A stretch of DNA of 7,879 nucleotides from JBBDMX01 sp038241095 (lineage in GTDB: Bacteria; Planctomycetota; Phycisphaerae; Phycisphaerales; Phycisphaeraceae): positions 1-7,879 of the forward strand of contig JBBRGB010000167.1 in assembly GCA_038241095.1 (NCBI GenBank). The letters run 5' to 3'. The notes under the pieces were generated by a model. It did no database searches and was not told the DNA's origin. It worked only from the letters and a program-made list of their open reading frames with translations. The position numbers and the translations under genes are program-made. This document shows positions 6,879 to 7,879 of this stretch, piece by piece. The stretch's first letter is position 1. Each line of letters starts with the position of its first letter.

Positions 6879-7796
6879 TCAAGCGTCGCGTCGCCGACGT
6901 GCCAGCAGGCACAGGCCGACCAATCCCAGCAGCGCCACGGACGCCGGCTCGGGAATCACGCTCACGGCACTGACCTGAACACTGTCAACAATGAGTTCGG
7001 CGCTGTGGTTGCCGAATCCGGCATTGAAGGTGTAGGCAATGAGCCCAAAGGCGGTCACATCATTGAGCGTGTTGCCACTGATGGCTGTTCCGAAGTTGGG
7101 GCCACCCATGTGGAAATAGCTGCCATCCATCAGACTGGCGCTGCTAAAAGTCATCGAGGCCAATGCCGTGGAATCGAGGGCATTCAGCCCGTCCACGACG
7201 GTGTAGTCAGCGATATAGAACGTGCCAGCGTTGATGACGGCCAGTTTCACGGTCCACACCGCTTTGCTTACCAGGTTCACGCTGAATCCGTCAATGTGGG
7301 TCGCGGCGGATTGATCCAGTGAAAGGGTCTGGCTGTCAAACCCGTTTAGAAAACCAGTTTTGGTAAAAAAGAGTTCGGCGCCTTGGGCGTTTTGATTGCC
7401 AGTCGTGATGGAAGCCGCTAGACGGATGCGATCCGTGGCACCGTTGTCCACGACTTGGACGGCGGTGGTGGTGGTCTCCGTTGAACCGCTGAAAAGTCTT
7501 GCCGCCGCCACACCGCCATAGAACGTTTCGGATTTGCCTGTGGGAGCTGAATAAGCAGCGCCAATGGTCGGATTGAGTTGTGAACTTAAGCTCAAGGCGC
7601 GACTCTTGTCGATCCCGGAATTGCCGGTGCCGCTGACAAAAGTGTTAAAACTGTATTTCGGGCCACCCGCTCCGCGTTGCGTGTCTTGGGTGGCCGTAAC
7701 ATAATCCCCGCCCCAATCCACAATGGCCGCCGCTTGCGCGGCTCCGGCCAAGGTCGCGCCCATCATCGCCACCAACAATACATGCGTCGTTTTCAT
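6879..7796 (-). CDS. PEP-CTERM sorting-domain secreted protein
   Basis: A 305-residue exported protein. Residues 1-23 form a Sec signal peptide (MKTTHVLLVAMMGATLAGAAQA, cleavage likely after AQA or AAA). The C-terminus is a classic exosortase sorting signal: IPEP at 281-284, a hydrophobic helix (about 286-299), then RRRR and DA. An exosortase encoded elsewhere would be expected to cleave at the PEP motif and pass the protein to the envelope or extracellular matrix. The body (24-280) is rich in Ser, Thr, Gly and Ala and has no cysteine. It ends in AELIVDSVQVSAVSV, a beta-strand pattern common just before PEP-CTERM tails, so a beta-sandwich fold is likely, but I recognise no enzyme motif. ATG 7796 is chosen because GGAG lies 7 bases upstream; the longer open frame to 7844 begins with GTG and would put a non-signal stretch ahead of the signal peptide. 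A terminator follows the TGA stop. Confidence 0.93.
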   Translation of the reverse strand: MKTTHVLLVAMMGATLAGAAQAAAIVDWGGDYVTATQDTQRGAGGPKYSFNTFVSGTGNSGIDKSRALSLSSQLNPTIGAAYSAPTGKSETFYGGVAAARLFSGSTETTTTAVQVVDNGATDRIRLAASITTGNQNAQGAELFFTKTGFLNGFDSQTLSLDQSAATHIDGFSVNLVSKAVWTVKLAVINAGTFYIADYTVVDGLNALDSTALASMTFSSASLMDGSYFHMGGPNFGTAISGNTLNDVTAFGLIAYTFNAGFGNHSAELIVDSVQVSAVSVIPEPASVALLGLVGLCLLARRRRDA

Positions 7797-7879
7797 CAGA
7801 CATCTCCAAGTTAGAGAACCAAGCCAAACATGGGCCGCCGTCACATGACGACGTGAAACCCTAGTTCAAGTTCAATTTC
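7797..7879 (-). promoter_or_regulatory. Upstream region of the PEP-CTERM gene with palindrome and hexamer repeat
   Basis: This 83-base leader carries the Shine-Dalgarno GGAG of the PEP-CTERM gene. Further upstream is a CGTCA-CA-TGACG inverted repeat (7839-7850), a size typical of an operator half-site pair. A direct hexamer repeat, GTTCAA GTTCAA (7864-7875 on the plus strand; TTGAAC TTGAAC on the minus strand), lies beyond it. TTGAAC resembles a -35 element, but no matching -10 box stands at the right distance, so a promoter is likely only from position, not from sequence. The window ends before the full upstream region can be seen. Confidence 0.3.

Noticed and set aside
6399..7322. Plus-strand open frame of 307 codons
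   Set aside because: It is antisense to the prepilin and PEP-CTERM genes and spans their terminator. No motif or ribosome binding site supports it.
1..7879. CRISPR array, insertion sequence, tRNA or rRNA gene, toxin-antitoxin or phage genes
   Set aside because: I found no regularly spaced repeats, terminal inverted repeats with a transposase, cloverleaf-like segments or small paired genes; almost all of the window is occupied by the five genes listed.

Overview
The window reads as GC-rich bacterial DNA, most likely from the Planctomycetota (Phycisphaerae-like), although Verrucomicrobiota or Lentisphaerota are not excluded. The clues are a prepilin-type protein of the H-X9-DG kind, a protein with a PEP-CTERM sorting tail, and a large regulator whose N-terminal blocks and degenerate sigma-70 region 2 resemble planctomycete sigma factors as I remember them. 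No database search was possible, so the taxonomic call is inference.

Left half, plus strand (1-3906). The window opens inside ileS (isoleucyl-tRNA synthetase). The first ~240 codons, including the HIGH motif, lie outside. The remaining 764 codons are intact through the editing domain, KMSKS loop, anticodon-binding domain and C-terminal tail. After a 113-base gap holding a strong GC hairpin comes a 498-residue protein. It has three probable helix-turn-helix segments followed by a sigma-70 region-2-like block. It has no region 3 or 4, and several promoter-melting residues are replaced.

Right half, minus strand (3933-7796). Three genes are read leftward and converge on the regulator with a 26-base gap. 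In transcription order they are a secreted PEP-CTERM-anchored protein, a prepilin-type H-X-DG protein, and a lipoprotein predicted to form two right-handed beta-helices of the pectate-lyase-3 kind. A good intrinsic terminator separates the PEP-CTERM gene from the prepilin gene. The prepilin and lipoprotein genes are 81 bases apart and may be co-transcribed. All three products carry export signals (exosortase type, prepilin type, lipoprotein type), so this half looks like an envelope or extracellular polysaccharide-handling module. The substrate cannot be read from the sequence.

The item most worth a second look is the truncated, degenerate sigma-like regulator. It could be a sigma factor of unusual architecture, or a former sigma factor now acting as a DNA-binding regulator or decoy. 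A secondary point is a block of markedly lower GC inside ileS.
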